Shown here one piece after another: positions 6,132 to 7,035 of a DNA stretch of 7,035 bases. The notes under the pieces are model-generated. The model did not search any database and was not told the DNA's origin. It worked only from the letters and a program-made list of their open reading frames with translations. The position numbers were made by a program, and so were the translations under genes. This DNA comes from Bacteroidota bacterium (lineage in GTDB: Bacteria > Bacteroidota > Bacteroidia > Flavobacteriales > Crocinitomicaceae): the NCBI GenBank assembly GCA_029558435.1, contig JAKQEZ010000195.1:1-7035 (forward strand), read 5' to 3'. Position 1 is the stretch's first letter. Each line of letters starts with the position of its first letter.

Positions 6132-6545
6132 ATGCAAAGTAATAAGGAAATAGTATTGGAATTTATAAGTGCAACAAATCAAAAAGATTGGGATAAGGTT
6201 TTGACTTTAGTCCATAACGATTTTATAAGACATAGCTCATCTGAACCAAAAGAAATAAAAACTAATATCGGATTAGTTAAATTCCATCAAGCAGAATTAG
6301 AAACATTTCCCGACCTGAAAGAGACCGTAATTTTTACTATTGAAGAAGGTGAATTAGTTGCTGCGAGAATAAACTTTTCAGGGACACAATACGGACAACT
6401 TATAAATTTCCCACCGACTGGTAAAAAACTGAATGCGGATTTTAACTGCTTCTTTCGTGTAACGGATGGAAAGATAAAAGAAACTTGGGTTGAGTATGAT
6501 AATTTAAATGGACTTATTCAACTTGGGCACTATAAGATAAGTTGA
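6132..6545 (+). CDS. SnoaL-like (NTF2-fold) ester cyclase family protein
   Basis: This 137-residue protein has the layout of the SnoaL-like polyketide cyclase/ester cyclase family, small cytoplasmic alpha+beta barrels of the NTF2 fold. Visible family features are an N-terminal helix with NKEIVLEFISATNQKDWDKV (residues 4-23), H34 after DFI, FPD (59-61), FSGT (82-85), PPTGK (94-98), DGKI (112-115), ETW (117-119), D123 and the terminal QLG (130-132). Members act on diverse small molecules and many are uncharacterised, so no substrate is assigned; nothing in the cassette suggests a polyketide pathway. The length is normal and the gene looks intact. It lies 22 bases after the arr remnant, probably on one transcript. 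The stop falls 28 bases before the R'' core of the attC-like site, in the usual cassette orientation. The ATG at 6132 is preferred because the earlier ATGs at 6113 and 6121 are in another frame that stops early. Confidence 0.85.
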   Translation: MQSNKEIVLEFISATNQKDWDKVLTLVHNDFIRHSSSEPKEIKTNIGLVKFHQAELETFPDLKETVIFTIEEGELVAARINFSGTQYGQLINFPPTGKKLNADFNCFFRVTDGKIKETWVEYDNLNGLIQLGHYKIS

Positions 6546-6573
6546 AGAACATGACAAACAAAGAACAACGACC

Positions 6574-6705
6574 CGCTAACATCGGCTTGGCAATATGGCG
6601 GCTGAAGTGCTTCTATGAAACATTGGTCCAAGGTTCAACAGCAGTAATTCTATTGAACTTTTGTGCTAAAATTCCCCGCCTTCGGCAATACCCGAACCGT
6701 TAGCT
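6574..6705 (+). other. attC-like site 5 (end of cassette E), mismatched arms
   Basis: R'' is CGCTAAC at 6574-6580 and R' is GTTAGCT at 6699-6705. The left arm (about 6583-6602) and right arm (6674-6694) pair only in blocks (CGG, TTG, GGCGG), much worse than in the other sites. From 6652 to 6707 the sequence is identical to 2654-2709 of site 1 at 55 of 56 positions, while the left part is different. Bases 6572-6580 are the reverse complement of 5838-5846, the start of cassette E, so the left half belongs to this cassette. Confidence 0.78.
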
Positions 6706-6713
6706 GTGATTTT

Positions 6714-6917
6714 ATGGAACGACACGAATACTTCAACCTTTTTCACGACATAAGCACGGCTGACTACAATTTGCTGACCCAAAACCTGAAAACAAAGACT
6801 TTTAAGAAAGGCGACTTCATAGCCGTTTCGGGACAAATCCAGCGAGAACTTTATTTTGTAAAAAGCGGTGTGCAAATGTCTTACTTTGACACCGACTGCA
6901 AAATCCGGTATAATTGA
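6714..6917 (+). pseudogene. Crp/Fnr-family regulator, N-terminal fragment cut by an insertion element
   Basis: The 67 residues from the ATG at 6714 are the start of a cyclic-nucleotide-binding domain: a lead helix, then FKKGDFIAVSG (residues 30-40) and LYFVKSGVQMSYF (46-58), the first strands of the beta-roll seen in Crp/Fnr regulators. Full members have about 190 residues with a C-terminal helix-turn-helix, both of which are missing here. The frame breaks off after CKI; the last residues RYN and the TGA stop come from the start of the IS21-like end that follows. In-frame codons upstream of 6714 read through the attC-like site and are not part of the gene. It is the first gene of cassette F, 9 bases after the right-hand core, in the usual cassette direction. 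The rest of the gene may lie beyond the insertion element. Confidence 0.8.
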
Positions 6918-7035
6918 CCACTTGTATCCGGAGCAAATTGACCACCAGTAGTTGATGTCAAAATTGTGCTGCCAGTTTCAGTGTTTTAAAATTAATTAAT
7001 CTTCGTTTTGTTCTACTGTTTTTTTACTCCATTTT
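6906..7035. mobile_element. End of an IS21-like insertion element (partial)
   Basis: AATTGACCAC occurs at 6912-6921 and again at 6936-6945, 24 bases apart, with TCCGGAG between. Repeated AATTGACCAC with an intervening TCCGG is the terminal pattern I recall for IS21-family elements of Bacteroidota, which carry several terminal repeats for transposase binding. The coding frame of the Crp/Fnr gene is lost exactly here. The outer boundary is estimated at about 6906-6911 and cannot be fixed without the other end and the target duplication. The element continues beyond the window. Confidence 0.65.
6996..7035 (-). CDS. Possible C-terminal tail of an IS21-type transposition protein (partial)
   Basis: Reading leftward from the window edge, one frame gives KWSKKTVEQNED followed by TAA at 6998-6996. 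The lysine-rich then acidic tail looks like a protein C-terminus, and a stop about 90 bases inside the element end suits the last gene of an IS21 element, normally the istB ATPase helper. Twelve residues are too few to identify the protein. It could be a chance frame. Confidence 0.35.
   Translation of the reverse strand, partial: KWSKKTVEQNED

Larger units (their letters stand above)
13..6705 (+). mobile_element. Integron-like gene-cassette array (six attC-like sites, no integrase in window)
   Basis: Six long inverted-repeat sites in the same orientation separate unrelated cargo. Cutting at G^TT in each right-hand core gives cassettes A 139-2701, B 2702-4313, C 4314-5084, D 5085-5838, E 5839-6699 and F from 6700. 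Each complete cassette starts with a sequence that is the reverse complement of its own distal R'' region: A GTTACCTGCC with GGCAGGTAAC; B GTTAGCTGT with ACAGCTAAC; C GTTAGGCGAT with ATCGCCTAAC; D GTTGCCTGCC with GGCAGGCAAC; E GTTAGCGGG with CCCGCTAAC. This is directly visible and is what closure of a circular cassette predicts. That an IntI-type tyrosine recombinase moves them is inferred from known integrons. The array enters from the left and continues past cassette F, so it is a fragment of a larger array or an integrase-less cluster. Confidence 0.85.

Noticed and set aside
13..6705. Reading the repeats as a CRISPR array
   Set aside because: The repeats are 130-199 bases, imperfectly palindromic, and separated by whole genes of varied length, not by short spacers.
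6666..6875. 69-residue minus-strand frame opposite the Crp/Fnr fragment
   Set aside because: It is antisense to a recognisable cyclic-nucleotide-binding domain.

Overview
The window reads as AT-rich Bacteroidota DNA. Ribosome binding sites are weak and A-rich, one clear TAnnTTTG -7 promoter box precedes the first gene, and the one recognisable resistance-gene remnant looks like the rifampin ADP-ribosyltransferases of that phylum. No rRNA, tRNA or CRISPR array is visible.

The dominant structure is an integron-like gene-cassette array with no integrase gene in view. Six long imperfect inverted repeats, attC-like and all in the same orientation, lie at 13-144, 2576-2707, 4187-4319, 4956-5090, 5646-5844 and 6574-6705. 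Each opens with an AAC-ending core (R'') and closes with a GTT-starting core (R'). They cut the window into cassettes A (139-2701), B (2702-4313), C (4314-5084), D (5085-5838), E (5839-6699) and F (6700 on). The strongest support is internal. In every complete cassette the first 9-10 bases, counted with the core G, are the exact reverse complement of the R'' region of the site at that cassette's own far end, and these bases differ from cassette to cassette. That is the pattern expected if each cassette was once a circle closed at G^TT.

Cassette A carries a type II restriction-modification system: a PD-(D/E)XK endonuclease resembling the NgoBV family, a convergent C5-cytosine methyltransferase, and a small DUF6471-like protein translationally coupled to the methyltransferase. 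Cassette B holds one unrecognised 475-residue protein with PIN-like acidic motifs. Cassette C holds one gene on the opposite strand that fills the whole cassette; its stop codon lies in one core site and its start lies in the loop of the next attC-like site. Cassette D has no convincing protein gene and contains inverted repeats. Cassette E holds an internally deleted rifampin ADP-ribosyltransferase (arr) remnant and an intact SnoaL-like protein. Cassette F holds the N-terminus of a Crp/Fnr-type regulator, cut off by what looks like the end of an IS21-family element that runs out of the window.

The cargo (restriction-modification, possible nuclease toxin, resistance remnant, regulator, unknowns) is typical of a mobile cassette pool. 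The sites are atypical: 130-199 bp long, relaxed outer core bases, conserved stem mismatches and a recurring TTTTGTGC motif in the loops. Several genes point against the usual cassette orientation.
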